From Lindgomyces ingoldianus (taxonomy: Eukaryota; Ascomycota; Dothideomycetes; Pleosporales; Lindgomycetaceae): 64,000 nt of DNA. Of this stretch, positions 1 through 11,566 are shown piece by piece. A program made the position numbers and the translations under genes. The number at the start of each line of letters is the position of its first letter. Position 1 is the stretch's first letter. The DNA lies in contig NW_022985196.1 in assembly GCF_010093535.1 (NCBI RefSeq), positions 743,516 to 807,515 of the forward strand. Reading direction: 5' to 3'. Under the pieces are notes generated by a model. It saw nothing but the letters and a program-made list of their open reading frames with translations, had not been told where the DNA came from and did no database searches.

Positions 1-405
1 TGGGTGAAAAAAGTTGGGCAACCGAGCGGCCAAACAGTACCACAGCACAGGTAGGCGCCTTGTGGGTGGCGCGCCAGTGGACTGCAGAGCGAGCGGTGAG
101 CTGTTTCAAAACAACTGGGTGGTGTCCGCAGAAAACCAGCGAGCGGAATGCGGTGCGAAAATTCTTTGTCGCGGAAGCGCGTCTGCGTGCGAGAGGGGTG
201 AGGAAGTGGTGAAGAAGTGAATGGTCATAGTCAGCTAGACCTGTTCGGGACTAGCTTGTGCGGTGGAGGATTGGACTCGAGCGAGACCGAAATCCAGGGT
301 TAAAGCCACGTTCGAATTGTTGCGGCTCCAGAACCTTCACTTCCACCGCATCCGCTCTGCCTAGTCTCTCCTCCATCGCACCGTCGCACTCCTCGTCTTC
401 CCACC
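1..405 (+). promoter_or_regulatory. Upstream region of the Irc22 gene
   Basis: No convincing coding sequence is visible here. The short open frames have no family signal and run through GC-balanced sequence that looks like promoter and 5' leader. A pyrimidine-rich stretch (about 345-400) leads into a good start context, ACCATGG, at 403-409. The promoter assignment is inferred from position only. Confidence 0.4.
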
Positions 406-1391
406 ATGGTTTCCTGGAAGCTTTCCACGCTGCTGCTGCTCTCCCTGACAGCCCTCAATGCATTCGCCCAAGTCGACGTAAGAGTCCTTGGTTCCTTCCC
501 CATGACATCAATGCACCTACCACTACTAACTCCCCGTGCCCCAGGCCGAAATTGTCGAGGAAGTCGCCGAGGAGCCGCAGACGCCCAACTTGAAGGTCTC
601 CATCTCGACTAGTTTCCCGCAAGCTGAGATCTTTGGCGTAAAGCTCATTAACGGCCACGCCACCCAGGCCGTCCTCTCCATCTCCAATTCTGAGCCCGAG
701 CCAGTCAGCCTCTCTATCATCGGTGGTTCTCTCATACAAGATGCAGGTGACGAATCTCAAATCATGCGCAACCTCACCGCGGCGCGCTATGCGACTGAGA
801 TCCCCGCCGGCGAGGAGACGACCGTTACCTATACCTTCAGCACCGAGATGCATCCCCAGGATGTGCGTCTGCAGCTGGTCGCTGTGTTGAAGGACAGTAA
901 GGATGCTTTCTACACGCTCTCGGCGTACAACGAGACCGTGGCCGTTGTGGAAGCGCCGACTAGCATCTTGGACCCGCAAATGTACGTGTCCTCCCGTTCC
1001 CCTTGACCGTTTCCCCCGTCTCCCCTCTTCGCCCTACGGCTGTTACTGTTCCTGGTAGCTAATTCGTCATCCTTCCTGCAGCATCTTCCTGTACCTCGTC
1101 CTCCTCTCAGCCTTTGGTGGCACCGTTTACTTCATTTACAACACTTGGATCACAACACTCTTCCCGCAGAAGCGCCGCGGTGGCAAGGGCGGCGAGCGCG
1201 TCAAACGCTCTTCGACCGGATCCAAGAAAGTCGATCCATCTGACCAGGCAGCAGTTGTTGGCGCCGATGGCTCCGCTGTCACCACGGGTGCAAAGATATA
1301 CGACGAGAGCTGGATCCCTGCTCAGCATCTGCAGAGGCCCGAGGCCAAGCGCGTGAGGAGTGGAACCCCAAAGACGAAGGTCAAAAGCTAG
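406..1391 (+). CDS. IRC22: Irc22 / TRAP-alpha-like ER membrane protein
   Basis: Three exons (406-477, 545-981, 1082-1391) give 272 aa. Introns have GTAAGA and GTACGT donors, CTAAC/CTAAT-type branch sites and CAG acceptors. Residues 1-21 form a clear signal peptide (ends NAFA). Residues about 25-165 are the lumenal beta-rich domain typical of the translocon-associated protein alpha (SSR-alpha) family, with potential N-glycosylation sites at NLT (about 100) and NET (about 153). One transmembrane helix follows at about 170-192, then a basic cytosolic tail (KRRGGKGGERVKR and so on). Established knowledge: fungal Irc22 proteins are the TRAP-alpha relatives and sit in the ER membrane; their biochemical role is poorly defined. 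Its 3' end faces the 3' end of the aprataxin gene about 290 bp away. The identification rests on signal, domain, helix and tail order and is strong. Confidence 0.9.
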
Positions 1392-1683
1392 ATTCTAGCT
1401 TGGCTTGAGCCAGTCGATTTGCCAGGTTGCGGCATAGCAAGGTGTTGTTGTAGTTGATGTAGCGAGTGGAAGGGATATTCATTTGCGGGCTGCATGCATC
1501 ATTTGGGATTAAACATCTAAAATGTACTCTATGATGACACCCAAAAGTTTGCCGGTTTGTATAATTAGTAGGGAATAAAATGGAGTTTGTCAATGGACAT
1601 TATTGTCTATTATCTACAATATACTACCGCCTACTACTGCAGCCTTTCCAGGAAGCATTTACCACCAGCTATGACCACCCTCT

Positions 1684-2741
1684 CTACTCTTTCTTCCAAG
1701 CGTCAAACTCGCCCTCTAAATGATGCTTCAACGCCTTAAACTTATTCCCGAAATTGCGTCCACAGCGCCAGCACTTCATCTCCCAGCTCGGCCAGTCCCC
1801 GGGATGAAACCTCAGGCTGTCTTCCTCGAGCGGGAAGTCGTCTAGCGAGACAAAGAATGTGGAATTAAAGGAGAGATAGTGCTTTTTGTGTTTTAGACAT
1901 GGCGAATGCATGTCCACAGAGATCACGTGGATGTGTAGATGCGACATAGACGGGTGTGTGTGCACCCCAGCGATCACCGAACGCGACCAATCGCGCCCTT
2001 GGGGAAGGACGGCGGCGCGCTGGTCTGGGGAAGGGGGGTTGGGAGAGGACATCATATCTTCGAGAGCGAGTTGGTAGGGAGCGTCTGACGCACTGTATTT
2101 CCCATATTGCCGGCGTAATTCATTCGCGACGGTTATTTTCAGCTTCTCGACGCGTGACCGAACGGAGGCGAGGAAGGTGGGGTTGCTAGAGAGGGCATGT
2201 AGTGGATGCTGGGAGGAAAGTGCGGGGGAGCGCGGGAGGAGAAGGAGATGCACACTAGCAAAATAGTCAGTCGAGTCCGTATGGGAAAGTAGGTCAAGTG
2301 GGAGATGTACCTAGCTTTCGGATACAGATCGTTGATCACCACAAACTCGTCATCATACTCGACAACGCGATTCGGCGGAAGCGATTCCGGGCTCTCGAGA
2401 TACGCACCCAATCCACTGCGATCTCGGAAGATGTTGTATACCTTCGAGGCCATACCCTTTGAAGGCGGGGAGGTGTACTGTTTCGTTTTCTTGGACGCCA
2501 TGAGTTCTGTGACTGGTGAGTTTAGGCTGCGGTTTCTGAGCGGTGAATTGAGAGACATACAGGCGTTGGGCCGTTTCTGCGCCAGTGGCCCGGGAGATTC
2601 GAGGTCACTGTGAGGGCCCCCAGCACCCGTGATCTCTTCGGCGGTGATGACAACATGCTCGTCAGTGCTGTGTGAGGAAGGCATGGCGGGCTGCTCCTTC
2701 CTTCGTGGAGAGGAGGAGTGGAGTGCTCTGGAATCAGTCAT
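1684..2741 (-). CDS. HNT3: Aprataxin-like DNA repair hydrolase (Hnt3 type)
   Basis: Two exons (2741-2311 and 2254-1684, 56-nt intron) encode 333 aa. Residues about 100-260 are a HIT domain: the signature SHLHIHVIS places the histidine triad at H249-H251-H253, preceded by GVHTHPS. The C terminus (305-333) is the aprataxin zinc finger, with C305, C308, H322 and E326 in [12 protein letters not shown]...HHLEGEF. Family knowledge: aprataxins remove AMP from abortive 5'-adenylated DNA ligation ends, in the nucleus. The start at 2741 is the ATG nearest the promoter; about 80 residues of low-complexity Ser/Pro-rich sequence precede the conserved part, so a downstream Met (residue 81 or 97) is an alternative start. 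The gene is head-to-head with the helicase at 3022. Confidence 0.9.
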
Positions 2742-3021
2742 ACTTGGTCTCACAAATACTACGCCCAATCGCGGGAAGATGTTCGCGTGAAAGCCCCTGC
2801 TAAGCATGAAGTGAAGGTTAAGATTTCAGTAAAAGCCAAAGGCAACAAATATCGCCCTCGTTACGCCGGTGAGCTTGGACCACGAGCTTATTTCAGCCCT
2901 GTCGGGATTGCCCCGGACCCACTTGAACTTCCATCGACAAAATCTTGTCAACAAATTTCTCTTAAATACCCCTCAATGGAGCCGACGCCCCCGCACAAAC
3001 ACCCAACGTCCCTTGCCGAGG
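2742..3021. promoter_or_regulatory. Shared bidirectional promoter region
   Basis: This 280-bp gap separates the start codons of the divergent aprataxin (-) and DEAH helicase (+) genes and must hold both promoters and leaders. No defined binding site is claimed. An open frame runs through it upstream of 3022 in the helicase frame, so a longer helicase N terminus cannot be excluded. Confidence 0.5.
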
Positions 3022-6000
3022 ATGCCCAAAAATCCTCCCCCTCGGCGTGGCGGAGCCCCGAAGAAGCCAGTCCCGCCCGAAGAAGATGGCAGCTTCATCA
3101 TCTTCGGCAACGGCAAGGATAAGAAGGGAAAGGGAAAGGCCACGGCTGGGGAAGCCGAAGAAGGCCCCAAAAGACCAGACACCAGGTCGTTGATCGGAGG
3201 CGCATCATGGACCGGCAAACTCCCCGTCAACCTGCTTAATGAGCACTGCCAAAAGCAGAAGTGGGGGAAGCCAGACTATCGCATGGTCAGAGTTCTTCAC
3301 GTCTGTGGAATATGAGAATGTGGGCTAAATATGAGAAGCATCGGGAAGGCGACGCATACGCCTCGCACGTCGTGCTTTCCAAAACGAACCCCAAGACCCG
3401 AGAGACAGTCACTCTCCCCCCCTTCAAGATCCCTCCCGAGCTCGTCGATTTCGCCAAGCAGCCTTCAGCCGTCGAGGCCCGCCATTTTGCTGCGGCTTAT
3501 ACCCTTTTCCGCGTCGCTAGCGGGAAGAATCTGCACATGATGATGCCTCCCACATACAAGGATCTTTGGAAGGGAGAGTTTACGGCGGTGAAGAAGAGCG
3601 ACGAGAAGGATGGGAGGGGCTGGTTGTACGAGGCAGATCCCTTCCTTGCCTTCCAAGAGCGAGAGAAGGCGAAGGAATTAGCGGTCAAAGAACGAGAGAA
3701 GAAACAGAAAGCGCGGGAGCAAGCGCAGAAAGATATTCAACCCGGTATGCCGGTTCCAGCACCCGGCGGTCAATATGGAGCCAACGGAAATCGCATGAAG
3801 GGGTGGGCAAGGGTCCCGAAGATCGAGCTTGGGAAGCGGATGAGGAAGGATGTCGAACGGTTAATCCGGCGCGATGCTATCTGGAATCCTCACAACGTTC
3901 GAATGGACCAACAAACTCGATCGAAGATCGTGGCCGCGGTGACCAACCTGGGGTTTCGGCAGAGCCATGTCGAAGAAGCGGCCGGCATCTGCAAAGACCA
4001 GGAAGAGATGTTGGAATGGCTTCTCATCCATGTGCCCGAGGATGACCTTCCCGCTTGGAGCCTTCCCGAAGGATATGTAGCAGGCGTGAGCATGGCAAGT
4101 TCAAATCTTAAGAGGGAAGGTGCGATTAAGCGTCTTGCTGCCGCCGGCTTCGCTGCTGAACTTTGCGAAGAGGCATATGATGGTCAGGCTGGCGACGAAG
4201 CAAAGGCAGCTGCCTTCTTGCAGTCTCGTCTGCTTCGGCCTAATGACGAAGAGAAGGACATTGCCCAAGAAATCGCGGACCTCGCCCTTGCCGGTAGGCT
4301 AGATGAGGTAGATTTGTGGGATGAAGAGCAGACATCACTGGAAGCCATTTACGACAAGCGCTTTGAGAGACCCTCTCCTTTGGTATGCCGCATTCGGCTG
4401 GACCGTACACCATCAGGGAAATCAATCGTCCTTCAAGCAAGGAAACCTTTCGGCCCTTACCCTTCGGTGCTTCCTATTATCACAGTTGACGCCCCTTTGC
4501 CTACTTACATCCGACTAAGTATTATAAGGCAAGCCCTCCTTCACGCCGAGACAAATCTTACTGGAACACCCATGCTTTTCGATATAGTAGACTGGCTAGA
4601 GCAAAATATTCCTTCCATTATCGAACGCCCGGGACGATTGACAGATGTATCATCTGGTGTATCCGCAGCAGATCATAGCAGCTTTAGGAAACGCCTTCAC
4701 GAAATACCCAAGAGCCGCTTTCGAATGCCCATCGAGTGGCGGCCAGGATCAGCGATGAGTCAGAAGGCACTCTCTCAATGGCAGGCAAAACAAGGAAGCG
4801 CTGCACAGCAAAAGATGCTGAAGGTTCGGCAAACTCTCCCAGCATGGCGACTTCGACATGAAATTGTGCAAACTGTCAGCCAGTGTCAGGTTTGCATCAT
4901 CTCCGGCGAAACGGGATCAGGAAAATCAACACAGTCCGTTCAATTCATCCTCGATGACTTGATTCAGGGACAGCTTGGCGAGGCCGCAAACATCATCTGC
5001 ACTCAGCCTCGAAGAATATCAGCTTTGGGTCTTGCAGATCGCGTCGCCGATGAGAGGTGCTCGAGAGTTGGAGAGGAAGTCGGCTATACCATCCGTGGGG
5101 AGTCAAAACAGAAACCAGGTGTCACCAAGATCACCTTCGTAACAACTGGTGTCTTATTAAGGCGGCTACAGACTTCTGGTGGTAACTCTGATGACGTGGT
5201 TGCTGCACTTGATGATGTCAGCCATGTAGTCGTCGATGAAGTGCACGAGCGCAGCTTAGATACAGACTTTCTTCTAGTCCTGCTTCGTGATATTCTACGC
5301 CGACGGACAGATCTCAAGGTCATTCTAATGAGCGCCACGCTTGATGCCGATGTCTTCGAGGCATACTTTAGCGATGTCGGTCCCGTCGGGCGGATCGAGA
5401 TCGCGGGTAGAACATATCCTGTGGAAGATTTTTACCTCGATGATATTGTTCGCTTCACTGGCTTTGGCGGCAACAGGAACGACGATTTTGGAGATGAAGA
5501 GGACGACAAGTCGCTTGGCACCGCACTTCGTAGTGTGGGCATGAAGATCAATTACGATTTGATCGCAGAGATGGTTCGATACCTTGATGCTGTCCAGCTC
5601 GGTTCCGAAGAAGGGGGGATTTTGATATTTCTTCCAGGGACAATGGAGATAGATCGCACGTTGCAGGCAAGTGTGAACTTTCGATATGAGACCAACGAGT
5701 CCTAATACCAAATACAGGCACTTCGTCATTTCCCCAACCTTCACGCTCTTCCACTTCATGCCTCTCTCCTCCCTGTAGAGCAGAAGCGCGTATTCCCTCC
5801 CGCACCAGCCGGGAAACGGAAGGTCATTGCCGCAACCAATGTCGCCGAGACGTCCATCACAATCGAAGATATTGTTGCTGTCATCGATACAGGCCGAGTT
5901 AAAGAAACTAGCTTCGACCCTCAAAACAACATGGTCCGACTTGCAGAGACCTGGGCTTCTAGAGCAGCATGCAAGCAACGTCGAGGTCGCGCGGGTCGGG

Positions 6001-7223
6001 TACGCGCTGGACAGTGTTACAAGCTATACACACGGAATGCAGAGGCTAAGATGATGGAACGCTCAGATCCTGAAATCAGAAGAGTACCGCTTGAACAACT
6101 TTGCCTGTCTGTAAAAGCAATGGGTGTTCAAGACGTCTCTGCCTTCCTAGCTGGCGCACTCACCCCTCCTGAGAACACAGCAGTTGAAGGCGCCATCAAA
6201 CTCCTCGATCAAATCGGGGCCATTGATGACAATGAACTCACCGCCCTTGGAAGACACCTATCTATGATCCCAGCAGATTTGCGCTGCAGCAAACTCCTCG
6301 TCTATGGCGCGACCTTCGGCTGTTTGGAGGCCGCTCTAACAATCGCCTCCGTGCTTACAAGCCGAAGCCCCTTCGTCAATCCCCGTGAGCGGGATGACGA
6401 AACCCGCAATGAATACAACCGCATTCGCGCATCATTCTCTCTGAACCAAGGTGACCTCCTCGTCGACCTACGAGCATTTGAGCAATGGTCTACATTGCGA
6501 AGCAAAGGTATACCAACCCGTGATCTCCGAGCCTGGTGTTCAGAAAACCGTCTTTCGTCCCAGAGCCTATTTGACATCGCCTCGAATCGCTCACAATATC
6601 TCTCCTCGCTTAAAGAAATATCTTTCATCCCAGCCACCTATTCCTCTTCTAATTCCTCCATCCACGATATCTACAACTCCCATAATTGTAACGACGCGCT
6701 AATCCGTGCCCTCATTGCCGGCTCATTCTCACCTCAAATCGCTCGTATCCAACTTCCGGAAAAGAAATTCGCAGCCGGGATCGCAGGCGCCGTAGAACTC
6801 GATCCAGAAGCTCGAACGATCAAATACTTCAACCAAGAAAACGGCCGTGTCTTTGTGCATCCTACTTCGACGCTCTTTGACGCACAGACTTTCCCAAGAA
6901 ACGCCAGCTTCGTCGCATATTTTAACAAAATGGCGACCTCGAAGGTCTTTATTCGTGATATCACACCGTTTAATTCTTATTCCTTGCTTATGTTTGCGGG
7001 AGCGATTGCGGTGGATACGTTAGGGAGGGGCTTGGTGGTGGATGAATGGATTAGGCTACGAGGCTGGGCAAGAATTGGTGTTCTAGTTAGTAGGTTGCGG
7101 GGTATGTTGGATGGGGTGTTGGAGAGGAAGGTTAGGGAGCCAGGGTGGGTGGTTAGTGGACGAGAGGGTGAGGTTGTGAGGGTCGTAAGGGGGTTGGTTG
7201 AGAGGGACGGGTTGGATAACTAG
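3022..7223 (+). CDS. DHX57-type DEAH-box RNA helicase (UBA-RWD-helicase)
   Basis: Three exons (3022-3285, 3336-5666, 5718-7223) encode 1,366 aa. Intron 1 (50 nt) restores the conserved junction KPDYRM/KHREGD. Intron 2 (51 nt) begins with GC, not GT (CAG/GCAAGT), and joins EIDRTLQ to ALRHFPNLHALP. Domains: basic N terminus; UBA-like segment about 277-327; RWD domain about 417-517; RecA1 with Walker A GETGSGKST (612-620), DEVH (722-725, the DEAH box variant usual in the DHX29/36/57 group) and SAT (754-756); RecA2 with TNVAETS (about 905) and QRRGRAGR (952-959); then the winged-helix/HA2 and OB-like C-terminal regions. Family: 3'-to-5' RNA helicases linked to translation or RNP remodelling; the yeast relative is YLR419W. 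All helicase motifs are intact, so it is probably active. The exact cellular job is not shown by the sequence. Confidence 0.92.
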
Positions 7224-9357
7224 AACACTTTGAGCATCAAGATAGATTTTGATATTCTGCTTTATTCTATTTCTATGTCAGGTAATGCAGCGCTCTGGAC
7301 ACGCCATAAACTGAAAGAGAAGTCAAATTATCAGCAACCGCTTCATGACCCTCGTCTTTGTATGACAAGCAGGCAACATACACTTTACCTCATGACAGTC
7401 GACAGTAATACCATTCCGAGGCCGCCTTAGTAGCTTCGGTGATACCAAACAAGGTGCTGAAGGATTACGTGAAGAAGCCCATAAAGATAACCCTTCCAGG
7501 CTCAACGGAAGTGCAATCCCAGTTCCCGATGTCGCCACAGCGTCCGCAATAGTTGTCCAGGAACCCCCTGCTGCAGCCATCGACCCGCTTGTCGGAGCAA
7601 GTGCTAGAGTGTTGAAGTGCGTTGAAGGTGGTATGTCGATGGTGTGGTGGAATTAATCAACGTTGACTAGGAAATTGTTATCCGTTTATATCTTCTTTGG
7701 TCGCACTCCTTAAAACTCTTCGTTGAACTGCTCCTTCCAACCCATCTTCGCTAAGTTTATTAGTTATTTACTCTCTCATCATTGTCTGTCTACTGCGTCT
7801 TGAAGTTGCATTTGATGTTCTTTGTCTACGCAATAATTTCTTTGTCTGAGGTGTTTGTTCACTACATTGTTTTCTCATGCTGTAGAGTATTCGCCTCTCC
7901 CATCGGTTTCAACTCTCAGTCCAAGATCAGTTGAGGTTGCTTCTCAATATGTTGTTGGCGGGTGTCAGAAACATTCCTTCGCCAAGCCAAGGCTTCGTTT
8001 CCACGACTACTATTTATCCTGTATACGGCATTCCTTCATCTTAGAGCAATTCTTTGCTTCGTTACTTGGCGCAAAGATGCCGTAAGGAAAAGTAGTATTT
8101 TTTTTGCGTAGTCTTTCCAGCCCAACATTTCCGAGGGAGCAGACCTGCCTAACATAGATTCACAATAGGTATATACTACTTGCGAAGGCTCTAGGAAGCT
8201 CAGCAGTATTGGCCGAAGGCATTCGAATCTTTTGACTAGGTGGATTGGATTGTCTCATAGGTTTCGTGTTCCAAAGCTTGGATGTATTCCGAACCAAAGC
8301 GGTTTTGCCACAAGTCTTTGTCTTTCGCTCGTTACACTACAAGAGCTTCTCTTCTTACAAGTAATTCACTTGGCAACCCGCAATGTAGTTGTTAACAGCA
8401 TTGATCAAGGCACATTTTAACAAGGTCGCTTTAAGAAGAAGTGCGGCATCATTGCGCAGGATGAACCTGAGTTGTCCAGTCCTCTTACTTTTCCTGAGTG
8501 CCCAGAGCAGAAAATAATACGAAACTAAACGAATGAATGAAAAGATCTGGTCACACGGATACAGTAGGCTGAGGCATCTCAGGATGGAATAGAATTTCAC
8601 TCAAACTTCCTCGAAAACAGCAGGCATCGAGGTCGGAGATCGGGAGTGCAGTATCCTAAGTTGTCCCTGGCCTAATGATGTACAGTGCAGGCCTAGATTT
8701 AAGGGTGCAAAACTCTAGCCTATTTGGAAATCTCTCGTCTTCGATCTCACCCTGGAATTTGCGCTCATACCAAGGCACGCAATTCCACCAAACAGCCACC
8801 TAATTTCCGTGCTCGCAATCATTTTAAAGCCCTGGGAGATGAGAACGAATACTGTGGTGGAATGGCTCGGTCAGGTAGATGTTTTGACTATGCCTCCCGT
8901 GTCTGGAAGTGGCAGCCGGATTTGTAGGGTAACTAGAATGTTTGGAAGCACTAAGCGAAGCAACTTTCTAGATTGGAGTGATCACTACGCTATGATTGAT
9001 TGTGCGGTGTGGTACATGTAGGAAACCCAGAGACCTTGCTCGACACTAACAATACTACCATCCTTTTGCATTTGTCGCCTAACGTAGAACATGACAGAAA
9101 TCTAGGATCGAAGTTTGTATCTTGTCAGCGTTCTCCTAGATTCCAAAAAGAGATTCAACGGATCAAATCCTCGCTGTTAATATTCTGTGGTAGTTTGGAA
9201 TCTGCTAAACCTTAACTAGCTTAAAATCGCGAGAGATGGCTTGCCATGAGTGCACGTTCCGTTGGGGGTAGCCTCGTACAAGCTTGAGCAAACATCATGG
9301 TTGGCTTCCCATCTCGTCTTACTGCTTTACGGATCATTCTACCTACTACTTCAAGTT
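7224..9357. other. Gene-poor interval with one coding-like frame
   Basis: I see no recognisable gene in these 2.1 kb. The only coding-like stretch is a plus-strand frame open from 7396 to 7657 (ends ...GMSMVWWN then TAA); it has an Ala/Pro/Gly-rich composition (for example IPVPDVATASAIVVQEPPAA) but no start codon in good context and no family I recognise. It may be a decayed gene piece. The rest is AT-moderate sequence with stops in all frames. A degenerate repeat shared with 11,243-11,325 lies at 9,064-9,146. Confidence 0.35.
9064..9146 (+). repeat. Degenerate dispersed repeat, copy 1
   Basis: This stretch resembles 11,243-11,325: both read TTGTCGCCT(A/G)A, then a GACA(A/G) block, then AGGAT(C/A)GA, then CTTGTCA(G/A)CGTTCTCC, in the same order and strand. 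It is probably the relic of a small transposable element or an old duplication. No terminal repeats are visible. Confidence 0.45.
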
Positions 9358-10533
9358 TCACTCCGACGGTTCCAATAGTATCGCTGTACGCAACGGCCAC
9401 CTCCCAAACATTACCGTTACCTGCGCTTCTGGGTCGTAGGTGAGCTTCGTATTGTTCAGGTGATGGAACCCAATATCTACATAAAAATAGATCTTACACT
9501 TTACACCTTTATCCACGAGTGGGAGAAACCATCTCTCGGCTGCGCGTACGGCATACGGGCCCACCGACGACTGGTAGTTGTTTTCGTGGCTACCATACAG
9601 GCGAAACGAAAGATAAAGTGACTCGAGCTTCTTCATCGTAGAAATGATGGCCGGGACACGCTGGAGAGGGGAGTATTCAAATGCGGGGTTAGACTGTTGG
9701 AAAGCCTGGGGAAAACGTTTTTCGAAACTGCAGCAGTCGATACTGATGTGTTTGATCTGATTGAGACGGGAGAGCGGAATGGTGTTCGCGAAGACAATGA
9801 ACTGCTCCGTGTCTCGGAAGGCGAAGGCGTTGCGAGAGTAGAGGAGATCAATACCCTCGGAATAACTAGCATGAATGTCAGAGCACGTAACTGAGAGCGA
9901 GGCGATGTGGCATGACCCTAAAATAAACGGCGGACCGGTGGTGGCTATATTGTGAAGCGTGTGCCAGGAAGGAAGTATCACTTACGCGAGCCGACATGAC
10001 TTTAGTAATGACAGAAGCTTAGGCTGAGATTGCGGACGGACATTATAACACCCGAAATGACATTGGGGGACAACAGACGAACTTGTGCACAAGTGAGATT
10101 TCAAGTACGCAACCAAGTCGTCTGCGCCGTCGGTGATGGTGACATGCATTCTCCCCGACTCACAGAGGACCATCTCAAAGATCACAACCCTAATTTCGGG
10201 AGGGAGTTTGCAAAATAGTGGCGATTGGCTTTGGGAGAGAGCTTGCCGCTTCGGTCGGAGGGAGGAAAGAAAGGTCTTGGGAGGGTGGCAGTGAGTGGAG
10301 AGGCTGCCTCGACGATTTTTCGTAGAGCGTGCCTGTCGCTTGAACCGGATGACACTCATTCGGTCTCGCTTGGCCGCATCAAAAACTGGAGGATCATAGT
10401 CTGTTGGTCGCCGTTTCTCCCTGCAACAGAAGTGGAAGAAGATTAGAAGAGGGTATGCGAAAGTCGAAAGCCACCAGGTAAGCCGTGGATGGATGTAGAA
10501 GAAATACTGGACTTTCGCCAAGATATCTCCCAT
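9358..10533 (-). CDS. DUF7730-like fungal protein with N-terminal helix
   Basis: Two exons (10533-9986 and 9865-9358; 120-nt intron with GTAAGT donor and CTAG acceptor) give 351 aa. Splicing restores the typical junction LLKSCRLA/YSEGIDLLYSRN. Residues about 17-37 (LTWWLSTFAYPLLIFFHFCC) form a hydrophobic helix, followed by a basic linker. The segment LPPEIRVVIFEMVL (about 110-123) and the later ...SEGIDLLYSRNAFAF...IKHISID match the pattern of the large fungal DUF7730/2EXR-type families, which are F-box-like N-terminal boxes followed by a domain of unknown function. No enzymatic residues are evident. The start at 10533 is the ATG just upstream of the hydrophobic segment; the frame stays open upstream to about 10,656. 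Function unknown; the family call is by pattern. Confidence 0.75.
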
Positions 10534-11566
10534 GTTAGATGCGAAAACCGAATATAGAAGTGAGGGATAAGAGGTGTGTACCTTTTGGGGACGCTGGTGT
10601 TGGAGATTGGGACATAATGTAGAGACGAAAGGTAGCAGCCTGGATACGAGATGCAAGGCTCAGAGAATGCAAGGCACAAAGCCGTGACAACTCCACACCG
10701 TAACTATTAAAAACGCTAGACACACGCAAGCATATACTGCGATATTTCAACAAGGAATGGATTCTGTTCGGAATGAGTTAGGAGAGTTAATCCAAGAAAA
10801 GGCTCAAACAATGCCATTATCTGTCCCGACGTCCACATTTGCAGTTCCTATCGATAAACTCTGGCGCTGAGCTGGGGCTTGCAGCATGGCTGGGACCGGC
10901 AGGAACCATGCACCTCAGCCCGACTAGCATCAAGGATCCCATCTCAACACCAAAGACTTGCCTTCTTCCTGTTAGGATTCAAGGATTGCATATTTACTGC
11001 ATGGTGGCAGGTATGTTAGAATATGACAAGGGCTCTCATTCAGGGCAGAAATCAGCATCCTCTCTTGAACCCCTTAAATTCCAGCCCGAGATTTAATAGA
11101 CTATCCCCACCCCAGTTACGTCCCATGGAATGGGACAACTTAATGTATGGATCCGTACAATAGACGCTTGTAGGAGAGGATAGGGCTTTGGAATGTCGGA
11201 TACTCCACTTTGTATTATTGGTCTAAACTGTACCTACTGCATCTTGTCGCCTGACATGTGTAGAGCGTGACAAGAGCGGTTTAGGATAGATCTTTGCATC
11301 TTGTCAACGTTCTCCATATTTTCCGAGCGAGAGGGTTAACACCAGTCTACGCTACCCATGGTCTATCCAATGTAACAATATATTCAGCCTGTGCGTGCCA
11401 CAATGCCAAGTCTCGTATTCGTGCCCAGAGTGCGGCTGAGTCGAGATTTACATCTCCACTTCACCATGCCGGGCTTTCAAGCTTGCGGCATCTCTCTGCT
11501 CCCTATTTTCCCTATCTTCCCGCACTGTTCTCTTGACTGATCAAACCGACTCCTACAGACTACAGT
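10534..11566. other. Intergenic interval between divergent genes
   Basis: This holds the promoter of the minus-strand DUF7730-like gene and that of the plus-strand Gln-rich gene. No gene is supported in it. The second copy of the degenerate repeat lies at 11,243-11,325. Confidence 0.5.
11243..11325 (+). repeat. Degenerate dispersed repeat, copy 2
   Basis: Partner of 9,064-9,146, same orientation. Best shared block is CTTGTCA(A/G)CGTTCTCC near its right end, with further matches to its left. Confidence 0.45.

Noticed and set aside
455..979. 174-codon minus-strand open frame
   Set aside because: Antisense shadow of the Irc22 second exon, which has a clear family match on the plus strand.
3286..3335. 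Apparent frameshift near the start of the helicase
   Set aside because: A 50-nt phase-0 intron with acceptor ATGAG restores the frame and the family-typical KPDYRM/K junction.
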